Shown here piece by piece: positions 8,714-17,309 of a stretch of DNA of 64,000 bases. Every line of letters begins with the position of its first letter. The stretch's first letter is position 1. The notes beneath the pieces were generated by a model, which saw nothing but the letters and a program-made list of their open reading frames with translations, did not search any database and had not been told where the DNA came from. Source of the DNA: Natronoflexus pectinivorans (GTDB lineage: Bacteria; Bacteroidota; Bacteroidia; Bacteroidales; Marinilabiliaceae); NCBI RefSeq assembly GCF_004345615.1, contig NZ_SLWK01000016.1, forward strand, positions 1 through 64,000, in the 5' to 3' direction. The position numbers were made by a program, and so were the translations under genes.

Positions 8714-9358
8714 ATGGAAGATAGTTTTGAACACCCGGTGTATTCACCAAATGTTATTGAATTTGTGACGGTTAGCCGTGAGTTTTGCAATTGGTTGGAG
8801 GGCTCAACAGAGCAAACGCCAAAGGAGTTTGTCAATACTGCATTAAAAATACTTCCACTTTTATATCTGAAAGCAAGCATGTTACCCCGGTCAGAAACCA
8901 TGTTGGACGATTTTGTCGAAAGCTTTGTTTCGGAAGAGGAGTATGAAGCGGTTCTTTTTCAGGTTAAAAGCCTGATGGGGCGTTTTGATGATTACCTGGA
9001 GGTGTTCACTGCTGATATGCAAAACAGTGAGCTTCCGCTCACTTCAACCGTTTCAGAGAATTTGGCCGATATTTACCAGGATTTAAAGGATTTCCTGATG
9101 AATTATCGTTCTGCGGTGACAGAAATTATGAATGATTCAATGGTTGAAATGACCAATCATTTTGAAAGTTACTGGGGGCAGCGATTGGTGAATGTATTAC
9201 GGGCTTTGCATCAGGTTTATTATTCCGGCGAGAACCTGGATGCAATTGATGACGAGCCGGAACAAGAACCGGAGCAAAGAAAAACAGACCATTGGTTTAT
9301 TTCCAGGCGACAAAAGGACTGGAGTGATGGTTCGAAAAAATCCGGAATTAATGAATAA
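8714..9358 (+). CDS. DUF5063 domain-containing protein
   Basis: 214 residues, mostly helical, soluble, with no signal peptide. It opens with NVIEFVTVSREFCNWLE and KEFVNTALKILPLLYLKASMLP, the pattern of the DUF5063 family found throughout Bacteroidota. No enzymatic motif is visible and no function is established. It is first in a tight four-gene run with an exonuclease (6 bases on), an rRNA methyltransferase and a DEAD-box helicase. The context suggests a role in RNA metabolism or ribosome assembly, but this is only guilt by association. Confidence 0.75.
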   Translation: MEDSFEHPVYSPNVIEFVTVSREFCNWLEGSTEQTPKEFVNTALKILPLLYLKASMLPRSETMLDDFVESFVSEEEYEAVLFQVKSLMGRFDDYLEVFTADMQNSELPLTSTVSENLADIYQDLKDFLMNYRSAVTEIMNDSMVEMTNHFESYWGQRLVNVLRALHQVYYSGENLDAIDDEPEQEPEQRKTDHWFISRRQKDWSDGSKKSGINE

Positions 9359-9364
9359 ATTCGA

Positions 9365-9973
9365 ATGGATAGCACAATTAGCAAAGAGGCCATAGGAGAA
9401 TTACCCTTATGTCAGTTCGAGGGTACAATTACCGTAGTGGAAGACCCGCAAAAGGTCGATGAAATTGTTGAAGAACTTCTGTCTGAGAAGGTGATTGGTT
9501 TCGATACCGAAACCAAACCATCGTTTAAAAAGGGAGCTCTTAATGAAATATCACTTCTACAGCTTTCTACATCTGACAAAGCATATCTTTTCAGACTCAA
9601 TAAAACAGGCTTTAACGGTTCTTTGGTTAAACTGTTTGAAAACTCTGCCATCATAAAGGTTGGTGTTGGCATACGTGATGACTTACGTGGCCTAAAACGC
9701 CTGGCAAACTTTAAACCGTCCCGGTTTGTTGAAATACAAGAAATGGTGAAATCCTTCGGAATTGACGTGTTTAGTCTGAAAGCTTTGGCCGGATTGATTT
9801 TAAGTGTTAGAATATCGAAACGACAGCGATTAAGTAATTGGGAGTCGGATAGTTTAACGCCTGCGCAGATAGATTACGCTGCCACTGACGCCTGGATTGC
9901 CTATCGTATTTTTGAGGAGCTGATGCTGATTGAGCCTACCTATAAAGTAAAGAGCCTTCATTTTAAAAATTAG
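9365..9973 (+). CDS. 3'-5' exonuclease, RNase D/DEDDy type
   Basis: 202 residues. The exonuclease motifs are visible: Exo I as VIGFDTETKPSF (Asp and Glu ligands), Exo II around KVGVGIRDDLRGLKRL, and Exo III as YAATDAWIAYRIFEEL (Tyr and Asp). This is the two-metal-ion core of RNase D, without the HRDC domains of full-length RNase D. Bacterial single-domain members degrade or trim RNA or DNA 3' ends. It lies between DUF5063 (6-base gap) and rlmI (14-base gap), supporting a stable-RNA role. Confidence 0.85.
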   Translation: MDSTISKEAIGELPLCQFEGTITVVEDPQKVDEIVEELLSEKVIGFDTETKPSFKKGALNEISLLQLSTSDKAYLFRLNKTGFNGSLVKLFENSAIIKVGVGIRDDLRGLKRLANFKPSRFVEIQEMVKSFGIDVFSLKALAGLILSVRISKRQRLSNWESDSLTPAQIDYAATDAWIAYRIFEELMLIEPTYKVKSLHFKN

Positions 9974-9987
9974 TACCACCGCAATAT

Positions 9988-11172
9988 ATGCAGTTACCTG
10001 TAGTTTATCTGAAACCCGGGAAGGAGCAAAGCCTGAAGCGATTTCATCCGTGGATTTTTTCAGGAGCCATCAAAAACGTCAATGCCGAACTTGAAGAGGG
10101 AGATTTGGTGCGCGTGCACGATTCGCACGATAATTTTCTGGCCATTGGCCATTACCAGATTGGCTCCATTGCCGTTCGTGTGCTCTCGTTTAAGGATGAA
10201 CCCATCGACGACGCCTTTTGGCAGCGAAAAATTCGTGTTGCATACGGCATTCGCACTGCTATGGGGTTAACATCATCCGAAGTCACCAATGCGTTTCGGC
10301 TGGTTCATGGCGAAGGCGACGGGTTACCGGGTTTGATAGTGGATGTGTACGACCAGACTGCCGTAGTACAAATGCACACTGTTGGGATGTACAGGTGCAG
10401 AAATATTTTGGCAGATGCGCTTAAAGATGTTATCGGAGATAAATTAACAGCCATATACGATAAATCGGAAGGAACATTGCCTTTTAAGGCCAATGTTCAG
10501 CCTGAAAACGGATTTATTTGGGGCAAAAGCAGTTCCCACTTAGCCAAGGAGAACGGATTGCTGTTTCAGGCAGACTGGGAGAAGGGTCAGAAAACCGGCT
10601 TTTTTGTCGACCAGCGTGAAAACCGTGCTCTGCTTGAGAAGTACAGTGCAAACCGCACCGTGTTAAACATGTTTTGCTACACCGGGGGGTTTTCGTTCTA
10701 TGCCATGCGGGGAGGAGCTAAAATGGTTTATTCCGTGGATAGTTCTGAAAGGGCGGTTGAGTTGACAAACCAGAATGTTGAGCTGAATTTTCCGGGCGAC
10801 AAGCGCCACAGCTCTTTTGCGGTAGATGCATTTAAGTTTATGGAGTCGGCCACTGAGAATTATGACTTAATGGTGCTGGATCCACCGGCTTTTGCAAAAC
10901 ATTTGAAGGTGGTTAAAAATGCACTACAGGGATATAAAAGATTGAACGCGAAAGCCATTGAAATGATTGCTCCGGGTGGAATATTGTTTACGTTCTCCTG
11001 TTCGCAGGTGATTTCAAAGGAGGCTTTCAGAACCATGGTGTTTTCTGCCGCTGCACGAAGCGGCAGAAATGTACGGATTTTGCATCAGCTGGATCAGCCG
11101 GCTGATCATCCGGTGAGTATTTACCATCCCGAAGGCGAGTACCTGAAGGGATTGGTGCTTTATGTAGAATAG
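9988..11172 (+). CDS. rlmI: class I SAM-dependent rRNA (cytosine-C5) methyltransferase, RlmI-like
   Basis: 394 residues. An N-terminal PUA domain (~1-75; KRFHPWIFSGAIKNV, GDLVRVHDSHDNFLAIG) is followed by an EEHEE-type central domain and a C-terminal Rossmann methyltransferase. SAM-site motifs are NMFCYTGGFSFYAMRGGA and VDSSERAV. The catalytic motif IV is DLMVLDPPAF, and FTFSCSQVIS carries the catalytic cysteine region. E. coli RlmI makes m5C1962 in 23S rRNA. Homologues in Bacteroidota usually have this architecture, so rRNA is the probable substrate. It is third in the RNA-processing operon. Confidence 0.88.
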   Translation: MQLPVVYLKPGKEQSLKRFHPWIFSGAIKNVNAELEEGDLVRVHDSHDNFLAIGHYQIGSIAVRVLSFKDEPIDDAFWQRKIRVAYGIRTAMGLTSSEVTNAFRLVHGEGDGLPGLIVDVYDQTAVVQMHTVGMYRCRNILADALKDVIGDKLTAIYDKSEGTLPFKANVQPENGFIWGKSSSHLAKENGLLFQADWEKGQKTGFFVDQRENRALLEKYSANRTVLNMFCYTGGFSFYAMRGGAKMVYSVDSSERAVELTNQNVELNFPGDKRHSSFAVDAFKFMESATENYDLMVLDPPAFAKHLKVVKNALQGYKRLNAKAIEMIAPGGILFTFSCSQVISKEAFRTMVFSAAARSGRNVRILHQLDQPADHPVSIYHPEGEYLKGLVLYVE

Positions 11173-11196
11173 AATCATTCATTAATTTATTACAAC

Positions 11197-12441
11197 TTGA
11201 AATTTACAGAGTTTGGATTTAATGCCGAAATCCTGGAGGGATTAGAGGCTATGCGTTTTGAAGAAGCTACTCCTGTTCAGCAGGAGACCATTCCGGTCAT
11301 CATGACCGGAAATGATATCATTGCATGTGCGCAAACCGGAACCGGGAAAACTGCTGCTTACCTTTTGCCGGTTCTCAATGAACTTATTGAAACTAAGGAC
11401 ACCAACACGACTACGTTAATATTGGTTCCTACTCGGGAACTGGCCATTCAGATTGACCAGCAAATGCAGGGGTTTTCATATTTCGTGCCGGTTACATCGG
11501 TCGCCGTTTATGGCGGAAATGATGCCGGATTGTGGGATCAGCAAAAAAAGGCACTGATGACCGGAGCCAATGTGGTTGTGGCTACTCCCGGACGTCTTAT
11601 TCAGCATCTTACCATGGATTATTTTAAATTTTCCAATTTAAAACATCTTATTTTGGATGAAGCCGACCGGATGCTGGATATGGGATTTCATGATGACATC
11701 ATGCAGATTGTGAAAACATTGCCACAAAAGCGTCAAACGCTTTTGTTTTCGGCCACCATGCCGCCGAAAATCAGAGAACTTTCACGGAAATTGCTTTCCA
11801 ACCCAAAAGAGGTGAGCATTGCCATCTCAAAACCGGCCGAAGGAATTCTTCAAGCGGCTTACCTGGTTTATGATACGCAGAAAATTCCCCTCATCAACTC
11901 CTTGTTAAAGGACAAAGAGATGAACAGCGTGATTATTTTCTCTTCCACCAAATTAAAGGTGAAGGAGATACATCGGGCGCTGGTTAAGGAGGGTTTTGCA
12001 GCTGAAGCCATTCATTCCGATTTGGAGCAGGCTGAACGTGAAAAAGTGATGTTGGGTTTCCGAAACAGGAGGGTAAAGATTCTTGTGGCTACCGACATCA
12101 TCGCACGGGGAATAGATGTGGATGGTATCGACTTGGTTATTAATTACGATGTACCGGGCGATGCGGAAGATTATGTACACCGTGTGGGGCGAACTGCACG
12201 GGCAAAATCAACTGGCGTGGCGCTTACTTTTATTAATGATAAGGAGCAGGAAAAATTCTCCTATATTGAGAAGTTAATTGAAAAGGAGATTTTTAAATCT
12301 CCTTTGCCTGATGGTTTCGAGAAAGGACCCGACTATAATCCCGATGCTGCACCGCGCAAACGCTTCTTCAAAAAAGGACATCCTCCCAAAAGAAAATTTA
12401 ACAAAGGGAAGAGACCTGATAACAGTGTGCAGAAGGGGTAG
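11197..12441 (+). CDS. DEAD-box RNA helicase
   Basis: 414 residues starting at a TTG codon (KFTEFGFNAEIL follows; no ATG fits the conserved start). It carries Q-motif EEATPVQQETIP, Walker A AQTGTGKT, PTRELAIQ, TPGRL, DEADRMLD, SATMP (motif III), then in the second RecA domain FSSTK, ATDIIARGIDVDGI and HRVGRTARA. It ends in a basic Lys/Arg-rich tail (PRKRFFKKGH...KRKFNKGKR) that would bind RNA non-specifically. Likely role: remodelling rRNA during ribosome assembly or mRNA decay, like RhlE/CsdA. It is last in the four-gene run, 24 bases after rlmI. Confidence 0.92.
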   Translation: MKFTEFGFNAEILEGLEAMRFEEATPVQQETIPVIMTGNDIIACAQTGTGKTAAYLLPVLNELIETKDTNTTTLILVPTRELAIQIDQQMQGFSYFVPVTSVAVYGGNDAGLWDQQKKALMTGANVVVATPGRLIQHLTMDYFKFSNLKHLILDEADRMLDMGFHDDIMQIVKTLPQKRQTLLFSATMPPKIRELSRKLLSNPKEVSIAISKPAEGILQAAYLVYDTQKIPLINSLLKDKEMNSVIIFSSTKLKVKEIHRALVKEGFAAEAIHSDLEQAEREKVMLGFRNRRVKILVATDIIARGIDVDGIDLVINYDVPGDAEDYVHRVGRTARAKSTGVALTFINDKEQEKFSYIEKLIEKEIFKSPLPDGFEKGPDYNPDAAPRKRFFKKGHPPKRKFNKGKRPDNSVQKG

Positions 12442-12484
12442 TTCTAAATTGAGACTTCATATTTTTAAATTAAATAAGAAGAAG

Positions 12485-12516
12485 TTCCCGTTTTGGGAAT
12501 TTGTTTTATATCTTTG
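12485..12516 (+). promoter_or_regulatory. higBA promoter with operator-like palindrome
   Basis: TTCCC-gtttt-GGGAA (12485-12499) is a short perfect palindrome just upstream of the -7 box TATCTTTG (12509-12516); the toxin gene starts at 12535. A palindrome in the core promoter is what is expected for autorepression by the HigA antitoxin. The binding itself is inferred. Confidence 0.45.
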
Positions 12517-12534
12517 CATTAATCATCAAAGGTA

Positions 12535-12831
12535 ATGGAAAGGGTTTTTGCGAAAAGCACTTTGAGAGAGTTTTGGGAGAGACATCCTGATTCGGAACAA
12601 TATCTGAAAACATGGTACAACACGACCATGAACAGTGATTGGAAGAATCCCAATGAATTGAAAGGGAGTTATGCCAATGCCAGTATATTGAAAGAGAGCA
12701 GAATTGTATTCAATATCAAAGGAAACTCTTATCGACTAGTCGCAAAATTCAACTTTGAGAAGCAATGGGTTTTTGTCAGATTTATTGGGACTCATGCGGA
12801 TTATGACAAGATTGACGCAAATACAATTTAA
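12535..12831 (+). CDS. higB: HigB-type mRNA interferase toxin
   Basis: 98 residues of the HigB/RelE-like toxin family: RVFAKSTLREFWERHPDSEQYLKTWY at the start, SYANASILKESRIVFNIKGNSYRLVAKFNF in the core and VFVRFIGTHADYDKID at the end. The terminal IGTHADYDKI block contains the His-Asp-Tyr cluster typical of the family. HigB toxins cleave ribosome-bound mRNA. The antitoxin gene begins 9 bases downstream, giving the toxin-first order typical of higBA. Confidence 0.85.
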   Translation: MERVFAKSTLREFWERHPDSEQYLKTWYNTTMNSDWKNPNELKGSYANASILKESRIVFNIKGNSYRLVAKFNFEKQWVFVRFIGTHADYDKIDANTI

Positions 12832-12840
12832 TCTATAAAA

Positions 12841-13209
12841 ATGGAACTAAGGCCAATAAAAACAGATGCTGATTTACAAAATGCGCTAAAAAGACTTGAG
12901 GAGATTTTTGACGCACCAATCGGTTCTTCTGAAAGTGATGAAGCTGATGTATTGGGGCTCTTAATTGACGAATACGAAAAGAAACATTATCCAATTGAGA
13001 CTCCGGATCCAATTGAAGCAATCAAGATTCGGATGGAGGAAATGCAACTCAAGCAGGTTGATTTGGTTGCTGAAATTGGAGGAAAAAGCAGGGTCTCAGA
13101 AATACTAAGAAAAAAAAGGAAATTGACTTTAGAAATGATTCGAAATCTCACAAGAAAACTAAATCTTTCACCAGAATTGTTGATTTCAGATTACCAGCTT
13201 TTACGGTAG
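12841..13209 (+). CDS. higA: HigA-type antitoxin with helix-turn-helix
   Basis: 122 residues. An acidic N-terminal half (ESDEADVLGLLIDEYEKKHYPI) is likely the toxin-neutralising region. A C-terminal Xre-type HTH follows: MQLKQVDLVAEIGGKSRVSEILRKKRKLTLEMIRNLTRKLN. It should neutralise HigB and repress the shared promoter. The domain order (acidic N-terminus, HTH at the C-terminus) is the one found in HigA of the YgjM/HigA2 kind. Confidence 0.85.
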   Translation: MELRPIKTDADLQNALKRLEEIFDAPIGSSESDEADVLGLLIDEYEKKHYPIETPDPIEAIKIRMEEMQLKQVDLVAEIGGKSRVSEILRKKRKLTLEMIRNLTRKLNLSPELLISDYQLLR

Positions 13210-13474
13210 GTGGTTTAATTGGCTTTATTAGCTCTAGCTAATGATGTGGCATCAATGACATTCTCAAATTCTGATTCCGAATTATTAATGGCCAATCCCC
13301 ATATTGATTCCTATGTTAAGTGAGTTGGTATTTGTAATTTAAGAGGTTTGTATTAATGTTAAGGTTCTGTATCGCTGTTGTCCGATAAATCTAAATTAAT
13401 TAGCCGGTCAGTTGTGGTTCTGTATATGTAATAGTGTGTTTAAATATTAAACTAAATAATCACTTACCATTCCT

Positions 13475-15589
13475 ATGTTTTCAAAATTAATTTCCACCGA
13501 TTTAAATATTTCTCAACAGCAGGTAACCAATACTTTATCGCTTCTGGATGAAGGAGCCACCATACCATTTATCAGTCGTTACCGCAAGGAGATGACCGGC
13601 AGCCTCGATGAAGTTGTTTTGGGTGAAATAAAGGAAAAGTACGAGAAGTATCAGGAAATTGAGAAACGCCGTCAAACCATTTTAAATACCATTGAAGAGC
13701 AGGGGCAGTTAACCGATGAGCTTCGCAGACGCATTGAAGCCACATGGGATGCCACTGAGCTGGAGGATGTTTACCTGCCTTATAAGCCAAAACGAAAAAC
13801 CCGGGCTGTTAAAGCACGGGAGAAGGGTCTTGAGCCTTTTGCGGAGATTCTGATGAACCAGCAGGAGAGGGACGTTGAAAGCAAGGCGGTTGAGTTTTTG
13901 AACGATGAGGTTCCCGATGTGGATGAGGCGTTGCAGGGAGCAAGGGATATCATTGCCGAATGGGTGAGTGAGGACATCAGGGCACGTGAAACCATTCGAA
14001 ATATTTTTGAAAGGCAAGCCGTTATCAGCTCAAAACTGGTAAAAGGTAAAGAAGAGGAAGCGGCTAAATACCGGGACTATTTCGAGTTTTCGGAACCATT
14101 AAACCGGTGCCGTTCGCACCGGTTACTGGCCATGCGCCGGGGAGAAAAGGAAGGCTTTCTTAAAGTTTCCATCGCTCCTGAATCGGAAGGCGCCATTGAA
14201 CGGCTGCAACGAATGTTCGTGAAAGGACGCAACGAAGCTGCTCACCAGGTAGAATTGGCCGTCGAAGACAGCTATAAACGCCTTTTGGCTCCATCCATAG
14301 AGAATGAAACCGCTTCACTTTTCAGAGAAAAGGCTGAGGAGGAGGCCATTCAGGTATTTACGGCCAATTTGCGGCAGTTGCTGCTGGCTTCTCCGCTTGG
14401 ACAGAAACGGGTGCTTGCCATTGACCCGGGATACCGAACCGGTTGTAAGGTGGTTTGTCTGGACGCACAAGGTAATTTGCTGCACAACGAAACCATTTAT
14501 CCCCATCCTCCCCAAAATGAGCAAAAACAAGCTTACCGCAAAATTGACACTTTGGTTGAGGCTTATAAAATAGAAGCCATTGCCATTGGCAATGGAACAG
14601 CATCCCGCGAAACGGAGTCGTTTATTCGCAATATGCGCCTGAAACAGGAGGTTTTGGTTTTTGTTGTAAGTGAAGACGGTGCTTCGGTTTACAGTGCCAG
14701 TAAAGTGGCACGGGATGAGTTTCCCGACTATGATGTTACAGTGCGAGGAGCAGTCTCCATTGGACGCAGATTAATGGATCCGTTGGCAGAACTGGTTAAA
14801 ATTGATCCAAAATCCATTGGCGTGGGACAATATCAGCACGACGTGGATCAAACAAAACTTAAAGGTTCTCTGGATCAGGTGGTGGAATCGTCTGTAAACC
14901 TTGTTGGTGTTGAGCTCAATACGGCCAGTCATCACCTGCTGACTTACGTTTCTGGTCTTGGTCCTCAACTGGCTAAGAACATTGTGGATTTCCGCACCGA
15001 AAACGGAACTTTTAAATCGCGCAATGAACTCAAAAAAGTTCCCCGGCTTGGTGCCAAGGCATACGAGCAGTGTGCCGGATTTTTAAGAATTGGTGGAGCA
15101 GCCAATCCTCTTGATAACTCTGCGGTTCACCCTGAATCGTATGGTGTGGTTGAAAAAATGGCTGCGGATCTTAATTGCAACGTTTCAGATTTAATCAAAG
15201 ATCCCTCTTTGCGGAAAAAGATTGACCTGAAAAAATATGTAACAGATAAAACCGGAATGCCGACTCTGTCCGATATCATCTCTGAGTTAGAGAAACCGGG
15301 ACGCGACCCGCGACAGCAAATCAAGGTTTTTGAGTTTTTACCTGATGTAAGAACCATCGAAGACTTGAAACAAGGCATGGAACTGCCGGGAATTGTCACC
15401 AACATAACCAATTTTGGAGCATTCGTGGATGTGGGTGTTAAACAAGATGGATTGGTCCATATCAGTCAGTTGGCCGACAAATTTATTTCTGATCCCAATG
15501 AAGTGGTATCCCTTCATCAGCACGTTAAAGTTAGGGTGCTTGAAGTTGACACAGCAAGAAAACGGATACAGCTGACCATGAGATTTTAA
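13475..15589 (+). CDS. tex: Tex-family RNA-binding transcription accessory protein
   Basis: 704 residues, slightly shorter than the ~770 of E. coli/Pseudomonas Tex. Visible parts: N-terminal helical region with PFISRYRKEMTGSLDE; central YqgF/RuvX-like RNase H fold with VLAIDPGYRTGCKVVCLD and AIGNGTASRETESF; helix-hairpin-helix segment VSGLGPQLAKNIVDFR and RVPRLGAKAYEQC-like repeat; and a C-terminal S1 domain (~630-704) with ELPGIVTNITNFGAFVDVGVKQDGLVHISQL. Tex binds nucleic acid and affects transcription and stress tolerance. A strong hairpin spans its stop codon. Confidence 0.93.
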   Translation: MFSKLISTDLNISQQQVTNTLSLLDEGATIPFISRYRKEMTGSLDEVVLGEIKEKYEKYQEIEKRRQTILNTIEEQGQLTDELRRRIEATWDATELEDVYLPYKPKRKTRAVKAREKGLEPFAEILMNQQERDVESKAVEFLNDEVPDVDEALQGARDIIAEWVSEDIRARETIRNIFERQAVISSKLVKGKEEEAAKYRDYFEFSEPLNRCRSHRLLAMRRGEKEGFLKVSIAPESEGAIERLQRMFVKGRNEAAHQVELAVEDSYKRLLAPSIENETASLFREKAEEEAIQVFTANLRQLLLASPLGQKRVLAIDPGYRTGCKVVCLDAQGNLLHNETIYPHPPQNEQKQAYRKIDTLVEAYKIEAIAIGNGTASRETESFIRNMRLKQEVLVFVVSEDGASVYSASKVARDEFPDYDVTVRGAVSIGRRLMDPLAELVKIDPKSIGVGQYQHDVDQTKLKGSLDQVVESSVNLVGVELNTASHHLLTYVSGLGPQLAKNIVDFRTENGTFKSRNELKKVPRLGAKAYEQCAGFLRIGGAANPLDNSAVHPESYGVVEKMAADLNCNVSDLIKDPSLRKKIDLKKYVTDKTGMPTLSDIISELEKPGRDPRQQIKVFEFLPDVRTIEDLKQGMELPGIVTNITNFGAFVDVGVKQDGLVHISQLADKFISDPNEVVSLHQHVKVRVLEVDTARKRIQLTMRF

Positions 15590-15598
15590 TCTCATGGT
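15575..15598. terminator. hairpin overlapping the tex stop codon
   Basis: ACCATGAGATT/AATCTCATGGT is an 11-bp near-perfect inverted repeat with a 2-base loop that includes the last codons and the TAA of tex. No T-run follows directly. It probably protects the mRNA end or acts as a weak terminator. Confidence 0.5.
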
Positions 15599-15644
15599 TA
15601 ATGTAAACTGGATATTATTGACTATTTTTTATATTTTGCGGAAT

Positions 15645-15671
15645 GTTTTAATTCCCCCATGGTATTAAAAC
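15645..15671. repeat. GTTTTAAT/ATTAAAAC inverted repeat
   Basis: Perfect 8-base arms separated by 11 bases in the 280-base gap before the histidine kinase gene. It could be an operator for the kinase-permease pair, but no regulator is known. Confidence 0.25.
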
Positions 15672-15869
15672 GGCATTAAGAGGCTTTTCGTTGTATATTG
15701 AAATGACTTATTAGAAGTTTAGAGTGAGATTTGCCGAAAGAATATGAAAGTTGGATCTTTTAATATCAGGCAATCTCATCACATCTAATCTATCTGCCTT
15801 GTTTCTATACTTCAAAAAGACTGATGCGAATTTATCACTCAATATTATCCTCATTCAAAGTGTAACTGA

Positions 15870-17309
15870 ATGGTTTCATTAAGCGACAGAGAACTTAGTA
15901 CAGGATTTAAGGAGCATTTAATAGAATTGGTTAACCAAAAGCTTGGTTTAAAACTTGTAATTGGAATTCTAGTCCTTCTTTATTTTGGTTGGTCTGATAT
16001 TTATGAGCTGAATAACATTCAGGCATTTTATACCCGCTTATTGCCTCTGGGGTTGATGTTGGTTTTGTTGTTTTTCGTTTGGTTAAATCGTCCATCTCAC
16101 GCAGCTTTTCGAAAGGTTTTGTATAATGTCATGCTTGCATCACTGGCGGTCATGATGTACGCCAAATGTCTGGTTCATTTAAATTGTGATCATCTTGCCG
16201 CTCATGCCACGGGAACCATCCTGATTATTTTTTTAATCTCCATGGAGATTAAAACAACCATTATAAAGTCAGCTCTTCTGTATTTTGTGCCTCTTATTGT
16301 TTTTACCTGGTTATGGAAAATGGTATTCAGAGCCGGAAGCGATCAGTATTTGATACTTGTTAATATTTATCCCATCGTAATACTGGGATTCATGGTAAAT
16401 ACCATTCAGCAAGAGTTAAGACTAAAAGCCTTTAAATCAAGCATGCTGCTCGAAAAAGAAAAAGAGACCACCGATAAATTGTACCAACAAGCTGAAGTTC
16501 GAAACCGACACTTGAATGAAGTCAATGATAAATTGACCCGTTCAGAGGATGAGTTAAAGAGTGTAGTGAGGTTACGGGACAGGTTTTTGTCTATCGTAGC
16601 ACATGATTTGCGGAGTCCGTTTACTGGATTGATGGGATTGAGCGAAGTTTTGATGAGGGATGGTAATGGTTTCAGCAAAGAGGAAGTTAAAAATTATGCA
16701 GGGGAGATTCATGAGTCTTCCAATTCCCTGTTAAGTTTAACGGACAATTTATTGTCTTGGGCAATGAATCAATCCGGAGAAATTAAGGTAAACCCATCGA
16801 ATGTAGAAGTTAAGGATTCGATCGATAAAGTTTTTAAGGTTTTGCAGGTAAATACCATGCATAAATCTTTGCAGTTGGTCAATGAAGTGGAGGAAGGAGT
16901 TTTTGTTTATGCAGATCCCTCAATGTTTTCCATAATTGTTCGCAACCTTGTCTGCAATGCCATGAAGTTTTCTCACCCCAGCGGAACGATTACTGTAAAA
17001 AGTGAAGTTTCAGGAGAGAGGATTAAGCTATCTGTTATTGACGAAGGCATCGGCATCAGTGCTTCTAAAATCAGGGTGATTTTTAGCTTCGAGAAGAATC
17101 TCTCTTCTCAAGGAACGGCTGAGGAGACTGGTTCAGGTTTGGGATTAGTAGTTTGTAAGGAGTTTGTTGAAAAGAACGGGGGTGACATTGAAATTGAGAG
17201 TAAAGTGGGGAAAGGTACCACTGTGAATGTATATTTGCCAATAGAAAAGTCAGAGAATAATAATGACGCAGGAGAAGCTCAGAAGAGAGATCGGGGTTTG
17301 GGGGCTTAG
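15870..17309 (+). CDS. membrane sensor histidine kinase
   Basis: 479 residues. The N-terminal ~185 residues hold about six membrane helices (an MASE-like module with no large periplasmic loop), then a coiled-coil linker (LLEKEKETTDKLYQQAEVR...). The HisKA domain has FLSIVAHDLRSPF with phosphoacceptor His245. The HATPase domain shows N-box IVRNLVCNAMKFSHPSG, G1 DEGIGIS and G2 GSGLGLVVCKEF. No receiver domain is attached and no response regulator gene is adjacent. Its 3' end overlaps the next permease gene by 47 bases, suggesting translational coupling and perhaps a sensing role linked to the transporter. Confidence 0.88.
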   Translation: MVSLSDRELSTGFKEHLIELVNQKLGLKLVIGILVLLYFGWSDIYELNNIQAFYTRLLPLGLMLVLLFFVWLNRPSHAAFRKVLYNVMLASLAVMMYAKCLVHLNCDHLAAHATGTILIIFLISMEIKTTIIKSALLYFVPLIVFTWLWKMVFRAGSDQYLILVNIYPIVILGFMVNTIQQELRLKAFKSSMLLEKEKETTDKLYQQAEVRNRHLNEVNDKLTRSEDELKSVVRLRDRFLSIVAHDLRSPFTGLMGLSEVLMRDGNGFSKEEVKNYAGEIHESSNSLLSLTDNLLSWAMNQSGEIKVNPSNVEVKDSIDKVFKVLQVNTMHKSLQLVNEVEEGVFVYADPSMFSIIVRNLVCNAMKFSHPSGTITVKSEVSGERIKLSVIDEGIGISASKIRVIFSFEKNLSSQGTAEETGSGLGLVVCKEFVEKNGGDIEIESKVGKGTTVNVYLPIEKSENNNDAGEAQKRDRGLGA

